64,000 nt of DNA from an uncultured Latescibacterota bacterium (GTDB taxonomy: Bacteria > Latescibacterota > UBA2968), in contig OY282377.1 of NCBI GenBank assembly GCA_958295785.1, positions 386,394 to 450,393 on the forward strand, in the 5' to 3' direction. Under the pieces are notes generated by a model. It was not told where the DNA came from, searched no databases, and worked only from the letters and a program-made list of their open reading frames with translations. Shown piece by piece: positions 27,326 through 38,242 of this stretch (positions are counted from its first letter, which is position 1; every line of letters begins with the position of its first letter). The translations under genes were made by a program, and so were the position numbers.

Positions 27326-28054
27326 TTTGATATTCTGATGGCCAATCCGCCCTTTGCCGGCGACATCAAGGAAAGCCGCCTGCTGCATCAATACGAACTC
27401 GGGTTTAAGGCAAACGGCAAGGCGCAAAGCAAAGTCGGGCGCGACATTCTGTTTATTGAGCGCAATCTGGACTTTCTAAAACCCGGCGGGCGCATGGCGA
27501 TAGTGCTTCCGCAAGGCAGATTTAACAACACAACCGACAAATATATCAGGGCATTTATCGCGGAGCGCGGGCGCATCCTCGCCGTGGTCGGATTACACGG
27601 CAACACGTTCAAACCGCACACGGGCACCAAAACCAGCGTGTTGTTTGTGCAGAAATGGGACGATAAACTTTGTCCCAAAGTAGAGGACTACCCCATCTTT
27701 TTTGCCGTGAGCGAAAAGGGAGGTAAAGACAACTCCGGCGATTACGTCTATCTCAAAAATGAGAAGGGACAGGACAAGCTGGACAGAAACGGCCATCTGA
27801 TCGTCGATCATGACTTGCACAACCACGACGGTGAACTGCCCGATGGCATCGCCGAAGCCTTTATCGAATGGGCGAAAGGCGAGGGATTGAGTTTTTGGAG
27901 AAATGAAGAATGTGGTTTGGAAACGGATCGCCGCACCGCAGGGCGGAACTTTGTTCGCAACAATCGCAAGCGGGAATTATATGTCGATCCCGATGCCGAT
28001 ATTTCTCGTCTATGCGATGAAATGAACGACATGGAAATGGAGTTTGCAAAATGA
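27326..28054 (+). pseudogene. Duplicated 3' third of the hsdM-like gene
   Basis: It begins FDILMANPPFAGD, the catalytic NPPF motif of the methylase, exactly at the IS701 edge and matches 19835-20563 to the stop. It has no start and lacks the AdoMet site, so it is non-functional. Confidence 0.9.
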
Positions 28055-28134
28055 TCTATATTGACACGGATGTTTTTATACATGCCTATGTCGTTAAGGT
28101 AGGAATAATGAGAAGGTACTGTCCCTTCAGATAA
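28051..28134 (+). pseudogene. PIN-like gene remnant, second copy
   Basis: Same 27-codon frame as at 20560-20643, again overlapping the hsdM stop. Confidence 0.45.
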
Positions 28135-28144
28135 AGGAATAAGT

Positions 28145-28226
28145 ATGCAAGTCTCCACTGTCTGGTATCAAGACCTCAATCCTGAGTTTAGGATTGATGC
28201 AGAGTACTATCGGAAAGAAGTAATAA
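28145..28226 (+). pseudogene. hsdS: hsdS 5' fragment, second copy
   Basis: Same 82 bases as 20654-20735, again cut at TAA by an IS5-type element. This is the copy physically in line with the hsdS remainder at 41146. Confidence 0.8.
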
Positions 28227-29156
28227 GAGTCCCTAACAAAAAGGGTTGACATGGATTTGTGAGAGGCCGATTTTCTTCTCAGCCCAACCCTTACAACGTC
28301 CATGCCCGGCATCTTTACCGGGCGAGGAGGGACAAATGTCCAAACCATGGGTGAGCGATGCACTCTGGGAAAAGGGCCACCCCCTTTTGCCGGTTCCCAA
28401 GCCTGGACGGTTCCGCTTTCCCGGACGTAAGCGCATTGACGACCGCAAGGCGTTGACCGGCATTCTATTCGTCCTGAAGAGCGGCATCCCGTGGGAGAGG
28501 TTGCCCCAAGAGATGGGGTGGGGTTCCGGGATGACCTGCTGGCGTCGTCTGAAGGCATGGCATGACGCCGGCGTGTGGGAGCGGCTTCATCATCTGCTGT
28601 TGTCCAAACTGCGAGCGGCCGATGGCCTGGCCGGGTCTCGTGCCTGCGTGGACAGCGCCTGCCTGCGTGCGGTAGGCGCTGGGGGAAAACCCGGCCCCAA
28701 TCCCACAGACCGCCGCAAGCCCGGGCGTAAGCATCATGTCATGGGATCACCGATGCCAACGGGCTGCCTCTGGCCGCGATTGTGACCGAGGCGAACCGGC
28801 CAGATGTGACGCAATGGTTGCCATGGGTGGACGCCGTGCCTGCGGTCAGAGGCAAACGCGGTCGTCCGCGCCGCAGACCCCAACGGCTGTATGCAGACCG
28901 TGCCTATGACTCGAGGGCACACCGGAAGGCCCTGCATGCACGCCACATCTGGCCGGTGATCGCCCGACGGGGTGCAGAGCATGGTAGCGGGTTGGGTGTG
29001 TACCGGTGGGTCGCTGAGCGGACGCTGGCCTGGCTCCGGCAGTTCGGCAGACTGCGAGTGCGCGACGAGCGCAGAGCGGACATCCATGAGGCGTTCCTCT
29101 CCATCGGCTGTTCTCTCATCTGTTTCAGACGCTTGATTTCTTTATGTTAGGGCTTC
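28227..29156 (+). mobile_element. IS5-family insertion sequence, copy 2
   Basis: Same 930 bp element as at 20736. Here both flanks are TAA (28224-28226 and 29157-29159), a 3 bp duplication, so this copy looks like the original insertion and copy 1 the rearranged one. Confidence 0.88.
28336..29150 (+). pseudogene. IS5-family transposase, frameshifted (copy 2)
   Basis: Same two-frame structure as at 20845-21659. Differences from copy 1 lie in the C-terminal region (RWVAERTLAWLRQFGRL here). Confidence 0.8.
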
Positions 29157-29157
29157 T

Positions 29158-29478
29158 AAGTACATTCGGCAAGAAAATCGGCTGAAAGCTTATGGGTCAA
29201 TGCTCGTCTTATGTCGCTTGGCTACGGTATGCAAAGATGCGAAAGACCTTTTGGGATCAAAAAAGTATAAGTTTTGGCTCGTCGTTAGCGGCATAAATAT
29301 GACAGATGCCGAGGAGTTTGAGGCCAAAAGAATTTTTGATAATCTGAAAGACCATTTATACAGCGACCTGAAAAGCGTCTTAGGAAAAGAAATGGTAGAT
29401 GATGTCGAAATCGTACCCTCCCATGTATTTGTCGGCAAATTGCCAACGCAGGCGCCATTTTACCAAATGACGCTCTGA
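29158..29478 (+). pseudogene. C-terminal fragment of an unidentified protein
   Basis: Open from the IS5 edge: KYIRQENRLKAYGSMLVLC onward, ending APFYQMTL. It has a balanced soluble composition (KYKFWLVVSGINMTDAEEFEAKR). I do not recognise it. It is absent from unit 1. The stretch 29479-29561 shows nothing further. Confidence 0.4.
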
Positions 29479-29561
29479 AACCGTCGAATAGGGCGAGAGG
29501 TTTAAGCGAATTTGGGGCAATAATCTCGGGGTCTATATGTATCAAAAAAATGGAGCATGTC

Positions 29562-31514
29562 ATGCTGGAGACAACAAGTTATTGGAGGAAATCCGCTTTG
29601 AACAGTATCAGAACATTGTGCCATAGAACGTGGCACGGCTTTCGGCCCGTGTTCCGGCTAATCGCGCTCGCCCTATTTGGAGTTCTCGCAGCCGCCTGCT
29701 CTGAGGACCCAGCGCTGACGGAGACGGAGGGGCCGGTTCTCACCACTCATCTGTACGCGCTGGAGAGCGAGTCCGTCAGACTCGAAAGTTTCGACGGAAG
29801 CGGCGGGGCCATTGAAAGCATAGGTGAGGACCTGCTTGTCGTTACGCCGAAGGGAAGGTTTGCCCTGGTCTTCCCGGACACTTCTGCTGAAAGAGATTGA
29901 GGAAGGGTACATACTATTTGCTACCCATCACTATTTCACCGGAGAATGTGTCCGGTTCAGGTTGTCATCCACGACGCTGGTTCGGGAAGGACAGAGGTTG
30001 ACAGTCCTGCCGGATTGGAGAACGATATTCGATGCGGAGCCATGTTTGGAACAACTTGATGGATGGCAGAATGCAGGCGGGAAGATGCTGACGGATGGAG
30101 AAGAACACTTACTCGTAACAATCGGCAACCATAAATATGGACAGCGCCTCATTCCTTCTAACCTGCATATAAGCAAACTCGTTCGCATTGAAATCGAAAC
30201 GGGAGAATCGGAGATATTTGCCACCGGTATTCGCAACGCACAAGGGCTGGCGCGGGACTCGGAAGGCAACCTCTGGGCGACGGATCACGGGCGGCAAGGG
30301 GGGACGAACTGAACCTGGTACGGGAGGGAGCCGATTATGGCTGGCCGCTGGTCTCTTATGGCATTGACTACGGCGGTGTCGCTCTCCGGCTGGTTGAAGA
30401 CGAGATGGTGGGCCGGCACGACGGCTCCCTGCGGCCGGCGTTCGCATGGGTCCCAAGCATAGCCGTTTCCGCCATCGCCGTCAACGACGAGGAGCATCTT
30501 CCCTTGTGGAAAGACGACCTGCTGGTTGCTTCGCTGGCCGGTCAATCCCTCTTCCGAGTCCGCCGCTACGGGACGGACGTGCAGTATGTCGAAAGGATCG
30601 AACTCGGCTATCGGATACGAGACATTACGGTTATGCCGGACGGACGCATAGCCCTGCTGCGCGATGGAGGGTGGGTCTATTTTCTGAGCCGTTCCGCGAG
30701 GTACTGCAATGAAGAAGCGCGGAAACAGCGCAATGTGTACTCAGTCAACTGCGATTCCATCGCCGCATCGCCAGCCCTGGACTCACCGGGCGCGGGAGAC
30801 TCGGGGCCGGCAGTTCCGCCCTTACGCGGAAATCTGGGGAGATACACGGCGGCCGGCGCTCAGCTATTCGGCCAGCACTGCCGCAACTGTCACAACCTGA
30901 ACGCCGAGCAGCACAGCACCGGGCCTCACGGCGCCGGGCCGCACCTGTTTGGCGTCATCGGGCGGCGAGCGGGCGAGGTCGGAGGCTACCGATTTTCGGC
31001 TGCGTTCAATTCGCTGGACGTCGTCTGGACGCAGGAACGCATCAAGCAGTTTCTCACTGACCCGGAGCAGTTCGCTCCAGGCACGTCCATGGCGTCGTCT
31101 GGCATTGGCGAAGCGGAAGCCCGCGCCATAGCCAACTACATCAGCACCCTCAACGACCTGGAGGAGGTGGTCAGAAATCGCGAACCGGCAGTCCGCTCCG
31201 ACTTTGACGTATATCTCAGCGAAAACATGCTGGTCTATGCCAGGGAGCCGTGCGCCCGCGCCGACACGGAGGCGATGTTCTTTCTGCACGTCCTCCCCAT
31301 CAACCCAAATGACCTCCCAGACCATCGCAAGCAGTACGGCTTTGACAACCTGGACTTCGATTTCGAGGGGCACGGCATGAGAATTGCCGGGAGATGTATG
31401 GCGACGGTGGCTCTCCCGGGGTATGACATTATCCGCATCAGGACCGGCCAGTACGTGCGCGTGGACAGCGATTTCGATAACCTCTGGGCAACGGAAATCC
31501 ACTATGAACAGTAA
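29562..31514 (+). pseudogene. Sorbosone-dehydrogenase-like / cytochrome c lipoprotein gene with two frameshifts (unit 2)
   Basis: The 5' part encodes a lipoprotein signal (LFGVLAAACSED). The frame changes near 29890 and again near 30295, where one base is missing compared with unit 1 (GGDELN becomes GGTN-stop). The remainder is intact: end of propeller, cytochrome c with CRNCH (near 30880), and the shared domain from 31188. The tail RTGQYVRVDSDFDNLW differs from that of unit 1. Read together, the ancestral protein was about 640 residues, periplasmic and membrane-anchored, oxidising a sugar or alcohol and passing electrons to its own haem. Confidence 0.75.
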
Positions 31515-33858
31515 TGGGAACGACCTACAAGGCTTCGCACTAAACAATCTGTGGCGCGCCCTGATTGTGCTCTATCAGAACATAAGTACGGGGGCCTTGC
31601 CTCCCCGGCTACGCAACGCGCTGTTCGCCCTGTTCATCGGGGGCGTCCTGGCCTACGGGACCGCGTTCGCCTGGTACATGCTCGCCCGCTTCGATCTCAT
31701 CAACCTTATCTCCAACACGCACGATGACGCCTTCTACTACTTCCAGATCGCCCGCAACCTGGCCGAGGGGAAGTTCTCGACCTTCGATGGCGGCATCACG
31801 CGCACCAACGGATACCACCCCCTCTGGCTGTTTCTGATCACGCCGTTCTATTGGGTATTCGACAAGGAAGCCGCGCTGTTCGGCATCAAGGCGTTCGAGA
31901 TCATGCTCGTTGCCGGCGGCGTAGCCCTCGTCGCCGCAGCCGCCCGGCTGGCGCGCATGCCCTATATTCTGCTGTTCGCCGCGCTGCCGATGCTCTACGA
32001 CATCCCCATGTTGATTGCAGGAATGGAAGCAGCAGCGGCGCTGTTCATGCTGGGCCTGTTCATTCTGACCGCCTGCCTCTTTGCGCGAAGCCCGGTGCGG
32101 TGGCAGTGGCCGTTGGCCGCGGTCACCTTCGCCCTGCCTTGGGTGCGCTTGGAGTACATCGCTATATCGTTGGCGGCGACTGCCGCGCTGTGTCTGATTG
32201 AGTGGTCGTGGCAGGAACGAGCGCCTAGCGCGTCACTCGGAGAGCGGGCTCGTTCCGCGCGCTCCGTGAAGGCGGTCGTCCCGTTTCTCGCCGCCGGTGC
32301 AGGCATCCTGGTGTATTTCGCCTACAACTGGCTCGTGTTCGGCGGCATCGTGCCGGTGAGTGGCGCGACCAAGCAGGCCCGGTCGCAGGTCAAGTGGGAG
32401 CAGGAAGGTGGATACAGCTTGGTGCAGAACTTTCGGGACATATTGCAGATTCCTGTCTTTGACTACGAGTTGCTGGTTGCGCTGGAGGTTTGCGCCTATT
32501 TGCTGCTGGTCTGGTGGTTCGCCCGCCGCTCCCGAAGTCGGCAGGACTTACTGCTGTTGGCCTTTCTGGTGGGCGTGTTCAGTTTGGCGGCCGGCCATCT
32601 GGCCAAATTCGCACAGACTGTTTTCACGATTCACCCTTCCTTGGGGCCTTGGCCTTGGTATTTTGTCCCGGCGTACCTGATGATGGTGCTGATTGTTCCC
32701 GTACGATGTTACGTCGCCATTTACTTCATTCGCCGGTTCATCGGGTCGAAGTCGCAGCATGTGACCAACATCCTGAGTTTGGGCATCGTCCTTACGGGCG
32801 CGGCCTTCCTGTTTATCAAGGCCGATTTTGCCGAGCCATTTCAGCGTGTTGAAGCGATTAGTGTCTCAACCAGAACTGACGACAAGTGGATTAAAGCCGT
32901 TTCTTACAACGAATGGACTGAAGCTGTTTATGGGGGTACGCAGCTTATGAATCGCGTACTTCCCGAGGACAGCGTGGTCGGGTCGTGGGAGGCCGGCGTC
33001 ATCGGGTACTTCTCGCGCTTTCCAGTGGTGAACTTGGATGGCCTAGTCAACTCCTACGACTATTTCCACGCGAGATACGCTAGAGACGGATATGCTCCTC
33101 TCTATCGAGAATTCGGGATAACTCATTTTGCCGCACTTAAGCACTTTGAAGGTTCACCACTAAATATCCTCAATAGATGGGAACTCCGACTATGGCCCAT
33201 CGGTCTGCCGGCAGATGAAAATGCCGTCGCCAAGACTTGGGAGAGGATTGAACCCCACTTCGACCATCAGTCGGATAGCATCGGGCTGATCGTGGACGGC
33301 CGGCTGGCGCTGGCGTTCGTCAGGAATTGTGCGCCGAACGAGTTGGTAGTGTTGTCTTGGGTTGGCCTAGGAGAGGAAACGGTCGCCAACGACTGGACGC
33401 AAACTGGGCCGTGCGTGGACGCGCTCGTGCTGCCCCGCAATGCGCGCCCACCGGTCAGTGTAGAAACAACGGATGCCCCTCTGGGCGATCATCTGGCAAG
33501 ACTGCTCGGAGACAGCCCGCCGGTAATCCGCTCCGATTGGGATGTGTATCTCGTCGAGAATAGTCTCATCTACAAGAAGGAGCAATGCACCCCGGAGGAC
33601 GTTGAACCAACATTCTTCCTTCACCTGGACCCGGTTGACATGAACGACCTCCCCATCTATCGCAAGCAGTACGGTTTCGACAACCTGGACTTCGCTTTCA
33701 GGGACCACATTGAGGGAAGAGTCTGCGTAGCGAGGCGGGCACTGCCTGATTACGCCATCGCCGTGATCCGCACCGGCCAGTTCACCGGCGAGGGCCTGAT
33801 CTGGGAGGGCAGTTTCGATGTTGTCGATCCGGCGGATGCCGGGAAAGCCGCGCAATGA
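31504..33858 (+). CDS. GT-C membrane glycosyltransferase with shared C-terminal domain
   Basis: 784 residues. About ten membrane segments fill residues 40-460, beginning after a short cytoplasmic lead. The THDDAFYYFQIARNLAEGKF loop (acidic pair after the first membrane segment) and TRTNGYHPLWLFLITPFYW match PMT/GT-C enzymes that use lipid-linked sugars on the outer face of the membrane. A soluble domain (about 460-670, WEAGVIGYFSRFPVVNLDGLVN) follows, then the shared domain (33520-33858). The ATG overlaps the preceding dehydrogenase stop by 11 bases. The family has not been characterised biochemically, to my knowledge. Confidence 0.75.
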   Translation: MNSNGNDLQGFALNNLWRALIVLYQNISTGALPPRLRNALFALFIGGVLAYGTAFAWYMLARFDLINLISNTHDDAFYYFQIARNLAEGKFSTFDGGITRTNGYHPLWLFLITPFYWVFDKEAALFGIKAFEIMLVAGGVALVAAAARLARMPYILLFAALPMLYDIPMLIAGMEAAAALFMLGLFILTACLFARSPVRWQWPLAAVTFALPWVRLEYIAISLAATAALCLIEWSWQERAPSASLGERARSARSVKAVVPFLAAGAGILVYFAYNWLVFGGIVPVSGATKQARSQVKWEQEGGYSLVQNFRDILQIPVFDYELLVALEVCAYLLLVWWFARRSRSRQDLLLLAFLVGVFSLAAGHLAKFAQTVFTIHPSLGPWPWYFVPAYLMMVLIVPVRCYVAIYFIRRFIGSKSQHVTNILSLGIVLTGAAFLFIKADFAEPFQRVEAISVSTRTDDKWIKAVSYNEWTEAVYGGTQLMNRVLPEDSVVGSWEAGVIGYFSRFPVVNLDGLVNSYDYFHARYARDGYAPLYREFGITHFAALKHFEGSPLNILNRWELRLWPIGLPADENAVAKTWERIEPHFDHQSDSIGLIVDGRLALAFVRNCAPNELVVLSWVGLGEETVANDWTQTGPCVDALVLPRNARPPVSVETTDAPLGDHLARLLGDSPPVIRSDWDVYLVENSLIYKKEQCTPEDVEPTFFLHLDPVDMNDLPIYRKQYGFDNLDFAFRDHIEGRVCVARRALPDYAIAVIRTGQFTGEGLIWEGSFDVVDPADAGKAAQ

Positions 33859-33909
33859 ACGGCGGGGCGAAACAGCGCTGATGGTTTGCACCACATCAGG
33901 GACATGGAC

Positions 33910-34128
33910 ATGAACAAGAAGATGACCACGCCGGATGCCGCCGCGCCGATGGGTCGCTGGCGCGTCCTGGCCTACGGGGCCAGGTTAGCCGTGTACATGC
34001 TCGCCCGCTTCGATCTCGTCAACCTGATCCACGAAGTGATCGAAAGACGACGCCTGCTACTACTTCCAGCCAATCCCCGTCCCGAATATGCGCCACGAAA
34101 TGCGCCATTACGTCCAAATGACCTTTAA
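33910..34128 (+). pseudogene. Degenerate GT-C N-terminal remnant, second copy
   Basis: Counterpart of 23140-23366, almost identical. The stretch 33859-34199 otherwise contains only a ribosome-binding site (GGAGG) for the next gene. Confidence 0.5.
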
Positions 34129-34412
34129 CCCCTAACCACTGCTTCTATGGTTGCTTTTCACCTCTCCCGTTTCATCCCCTTTATCCAATGGAGGAACCCA
34201 TGAAATACCGTCTCTTCTTTCAAAAATTCCCCCTTCGTGGATATCCGTGCCTAATACGGCCTATCGTCTTGTGTGGCATAGCGGTAGCTTCACTGCTAGC
34301 CTGTAGCACGGTGAAGCCGAGCGAAAAGTCAATGCCACGTCCAACAGTGGTGCCAACAGTCGGGTTGCTTCTGAACGAGCCGGAGGCATTTGATGGCTAT
34401 ACTTTACTTAAT

Positions 34413-35504
34413 TAGGACTTACGCAATCACCATTGGAATATGAGGTGCTTTGAGTTGTTGTCTCAAGAAGTCAGCCATCCCCCGGTATTTGACTTGATAA
34501 ATGGTTTGTCCTGTTTGATAGGCCACCTGCGCGAGTCGAATCCAAACGAACATCGCACACCCAATATGATTTCGTACCATGCGTGCCAACCGACATTGAC
34601 ACTTTTCAAGCCCGGTCACTTGTTTGACTTCGCGGTGAAATGGCTCAATTTTCCATCGCCTGTGACACACCTGTTGTACCCCTGAAGAATCGTTTTGAGC
34701 ATGGTCGTTCGTTACGACATACGCCGTGCGTCTATCAGAAGACGCCACCCGGAATAATTTCACTTTGTGGTCTTTGGGAAACCCTCTGATTTTAATTGAC
34801 TTGCCTTGTTTGCGTTGCGCTTGAGTCCAAGTTAAGCTATCTACGCGCTGGTAGGGGATTGTGCCTGCCTACTCGTCCACGCGCCGGTTCGTCTTGAGGG
34901 GACAATAATAGGTTTTTTGTATCTGCTCTATGTGTCGCATGACCGTTTTAGTCGCATACCCACTGTCCATCAAGACCCCGGTAAAAGGAAGGCTCTTCTG
35001 ATAGACCAACGCAGAGAGCATGTCCTTGAGATGATCCAATTTGGTTTTGCCATCGCCTTGCGGGTCATAAATCCGATAGTCAATCAGCCAGAACCGATCC
35101 TCTTGCGGATTGACATAGACACATGTGACCACCCCAATGCCGTTGATGACGCCTTGGGCGTTGCCGCTATATTGACGGCGCACTCACGCGATCTTGCGTG
35201 CGTGTCGCTTGTCTAAAACCGGGTCATCAAAGATCACATAGCCTTCAGGCGTCAACGCGATGTGGTCTTTGACGTGTTCCCACACCAAGCGGGGCGGGAT
35301 ACGCTCACCGGCGAGATAGCGGTTGATCATATCATGACTGAACCCTTCGCTATGGTCGGCGAAAGGGGTCAGGGTATCGTTGAGGGGACTGCTAAGCAGA
35401 TACTGACAGTAATCCAAACGCGTCGGGTGGCGCATTGATACCTCCTCAAAGTGATAAATTTTACGGAATTGCACCCTTTTTTAACTCAGCATGCGTAAGT
35501 CCTA
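34413..35504 (-). mobile_element. IS701-like insertion sequence, copy 2 (reverse orientation)
   Basis: 1,092 bp, ends TAGGACTTACGCA...TGCGTAAGTCCTA. The flanks CTTAAT at 34407-34412 and 35505-35510 form a 6 bp target duplication. It is inserted in the arylsulfotransferase-like gene. Confidence 0.92.
34419..35435 (-). pseudogene. IS701-like transposase with two in-frame stops (copy 2)
   Basis: It starts MRHPTRLDYCQYLLSSPLND, has a TGA after ARKIA and the shared TAG after TNRRVDE, and ends PHIPMVIA. Despite the stops, the element has a clean target duplication, so it was probably moved by a transposase supplied in trans. Confidence 0.85.
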
Positions 35505-37186
35505 CTTAATAAACGCCGCAGCAAGACGATTTACCTGATTGATAATCAGGGGCGGGAGGTGCACCGGTGGGAACTGGAGGTTAAGACCCTGTTCGCCAAG
35601 TTGCTGGAGAATGGAAATCTGCTGACTCTCGACCGTCGACACCCGGACTCCGCCCCGGGGCCCAGTGTGTGGGAAGTTGACCGGAACGGGGACACCCTTT
35701 GGGAATGCACTCAGGGCATTCCGCACCATGACTTCCACCATGACTTCCTTAAAATGCCCAACGGGAACGTGCTGCTGCTGTCCCGGCAACGTAAAACGCC
35801 GGAGGAGGCCATCGCCGCCGGCGCCAACCCGGAATTCATCGGCGATAAGGGCTTGCTGGCGCCGCATATTGTTGAAGCCCGAATTACCGGGCCGGCAAGC
35901 TACGAAATCGTTTGGGAATGGTCGGCGTGGGATCATCTGATTCAAGACTTTGATTCGAGCAAGGCCAATTACGGGGTGGTGGCCGAGCATCCGGAGTTGA
36001 TTGACCTTAACTTCCGTCTTTCCGAGGTAGCCGGCTGGAGGGACCCGTCGGACTGGATGCACAGCAATGGAATCGACTATAACCCGGAATTGGACCAGAT
36101 TATGCTGTCGGCTCGTCATTTCAGCGAAGTGTGGATTATCGACCACAGTACCACCCGGGCAGAAGCGGCCGGCCCCAGCGGCGGAAAGAGCGGCAAGGGG
36201 GGCGGCCTGCTGTACCGCTGGGGCAACCCGCGGGCCTATCGCGCCGGGACGCCCGCTGACCAGCAACTCTTCTGGCCGCATAACCCGCAATGGATCGCCC
36301 CCGGCCGGCCGGGCGCCGGCAACATCCTCATTTTCAACAATGGCGTCGAGTTCACGGATTTCCGGCGCGGTTATTCGTCGGTAGATGAGATTGCTCCGCC
36401 GGTGGACGGGGCCAATTACCGGCTGAATCCCGGCCTGGCTTATGCGCCGGCAGAACCCGTATGGACTTATACCGCCCCAACACCCAGCGACTTTTACGCC
36501 CCTGTTATCTCAGGGGCGCAACGGTTGCCCAACGGAAACACGCTGATTTGCGATGGGGTGCATGGTACGCTTTTCGAGGTCACGCGGGCCGGCAAAACGG
36601 TTTGGAAGTACGTCAACCCGATGACCAGCAACGGCCCTTTGCGTCAAGGCCAGGCGGTGCCGACGGAACAACCAAGCAGTGGTAGAGAAATACTGGCTAA
36701 TCAGGTGTACCGGGCTTATCGGTATGCGCCGGACTACCCGGGTCTGCAAGGGCTGGATTTGACCCCGGGTGATCGGATCGAGGCAATGTCAATCAGCGAT
36801 TATCTGATTCATCTGACGGGTGACAACCCGCTGGTCATCCGCTCAGACTGGGATGTGTATCTCGTCGAGAATACTCTCATCTACAAGAAGGAGCCGTGCA
36901 TCCCGGAGGACGCTGAACCAAGGTTCTTCCTCCACCTGGACCCGGTTGACAGGAACGACCTCCCCATCTATCGCAAGCAGTACGGCTTCGACAACCTCGA
37001 CTTTGCTTTCAGGTACCACGGCCTCATCGAGGGAAGAGCCTGCGTAGCGATACGGGAGTTGCCTGATTACGCCATCGCCGCGATCCGCACCGGTCAGTTC
37101 ACCGGCGAAGGCAGGGTCTGGGAGGGCAACTTCACCTACAACTCTCTGTCCGATAAATCGGAGGCACTACACATGGAGGATCCCCA

Positions 37187-38176
37187 ATGAAGGAGAATGC
37201 CCTCCGAAACGCGCGAGTCATTCTGCTACATTTGCCGTGGTTGGCGCTGCTGGGATGGTTCTCCTCTGTCGCGTGGTTCCTGTGCGACGACGCGTTCATC
37301 AGCTTCCGCTACGTCCGTAACCTGCTCAAAGGCCACGGCCTGGTGTTCAACCCCGGCGAATATGTCGAGGGCTATTCCAATTTCCTGTGGGTGCTGGAAC
37401 TGGTCGCCATCTGGTGGGCGCTGGACGTGGCCCCGGAGGACGCGGCGCCGTGGCTGTCGGTCGCCTTTACCGCCGGCACCATCGCCGCGATGATGTGGTG
37501 GATCGCACGTCTGCCGTTGCTGTGCCACCGGGGGCTGGTCGCATGGATGACTCAGGGCCTCGTGTGCGCCAGTGCCACCTTCGCGGTGTGGACGTCCGGC
37601 GGCGGACTGGAGACGCGGCAGTTCACCTTCTTCATCGTCCTGGCCGTGGTGTGCCTGAGCCTTTACAGAGACAGCCGCCGGGGCCTGCTGGTGGCGTCGT
37701 TGAGCCTGGCGGCTGCCGCCTTGACGCGGCCCGAAGGCCCGCTGTTGGCGGCGTTGTGCTTCGGTTGGTTCGTCATCCAGCGGATGGCGGACACCGGGCG
37801 TCTCAATCCGGACTGGCGGCGGTTGATCTGTTTGGCAGCGCCCTTTGTCATCCTAGTCGGCGCCCATTTCCTGTGGCGATACTCCTATTACGGCGAATGG
37901 CTGCCCAACACCTATTACGCCAAGCATGTGCGGCCGTGGTATGAGTCGGGTTTTCGCTACCTGTGGTCGGCGGTGCTGGAGACCGGGCTGTATCTGCTGA
38001 TCCCCTTGGCCGCAGTCGCCATGCGGAATCGCTGGCGAGCATCCCAGGACGGGATATGGGCGCTGGCGCTACTCCTGGTCGGCGTCCACATGGCCTATGT
38101 GATGCGGATCGGCGGCGACCATTTCGAGTACCGTCCGCTGGACTTCTACTGGTCGCTACTATTGACATCTGCATGA
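37187..38176 (+). CDS. GT-C type membrane protein, C-terminally truncated
   Basis: 329 residues with about eight membrane segments. CDDAFISFRYVRNLLKGHGLVF and GEYVEGYSNFLWVL, and the late RIGGDHFEYRPLDFYW, are hallmarks of a ZomB-like GT-C family whose members usually run past 550 residues. Here the frame ends just after YWSLLL, so the C-terminal soluble half (and any shared domain) is missing. The ATG overlaps the arylsulfotransferase-like stop (ATGA). Confidence 0.7.
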   Translation: MKENALRNARVILLHLPWLALLGWFSSVAWFLCDDAFISFRYVRNLLKGHGLVFNPGEYVEGYSNFLWVLELVAIWWALDVAPEDAAPWLSVAFTAGTIAAMMWWIARLPLLCHRGLVAWMTQGLVCASATFAVWTSGGGLETRQFTFFIVLAVVCLSLYRDSRRGLLVASLSLAAAALTRPEGPLLAALCFGWFVIQRMADTGRLNPDWRRLICLAAPFVILVGAHFLWRYSYYGEWLPNTYYAKHVRPWYESGFRYLWSAVLETGLYLLIPLAAVAMRNRWRASQDGIWALALLLVGVHMAYVMRIGGDHFEYRPLDFYWSLLLTSA

Positions 38177-38242
38177 CCAAGAGCAGACATTCTCAGAAGC
38201 GTTGTTCGGGAGTGTCTTCGGCATCATTTAGGCCATCAAAAA

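Larger units (their letters stand above)
27326..29156 (+). repeat. 1.83 kb duplicated segment, copy 2
   Basis: Second copy of 19835-21665. The copies differ at a few bases near 29000-29060 in the IS5 transposase and are otherwise the same where compared. Confidence 0.92.
34200..37190 (+). pseudogene. Arylsulfotransferase-like lipoprotein gene interrupted by IS701 (unit 2)
   Basis: The 5' part (34200-34412) encodes the signal peptide and SLLACS lipobox up to GYTLLN. The rest (35511-37190) continues KRRSKTIYLIDNQGREVHRWEL through the propeller to the shared domain (36835-37100) and a distinct tail. Removing the IS and one CTTAAT restores the frame exactly. It is clearly paralogous to 23439-25256 but noticeably diverged (for example PGPSVWEVDRNGDTLWE against PPVREVDRHGNAVWE). 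A protein could only start inside the second part, without a signal peptide. Confidence 0.85.

Noticed and set aside
20736-29156. Composite transposon bounded by the two IS5-type copies
   Set aside because: The IS copies are in direct orientation, but the 1.83 kb repeat extends left of each IS into hsdS and hsdM. The join carries an IS701, so a tandem duplication explains the layout better.
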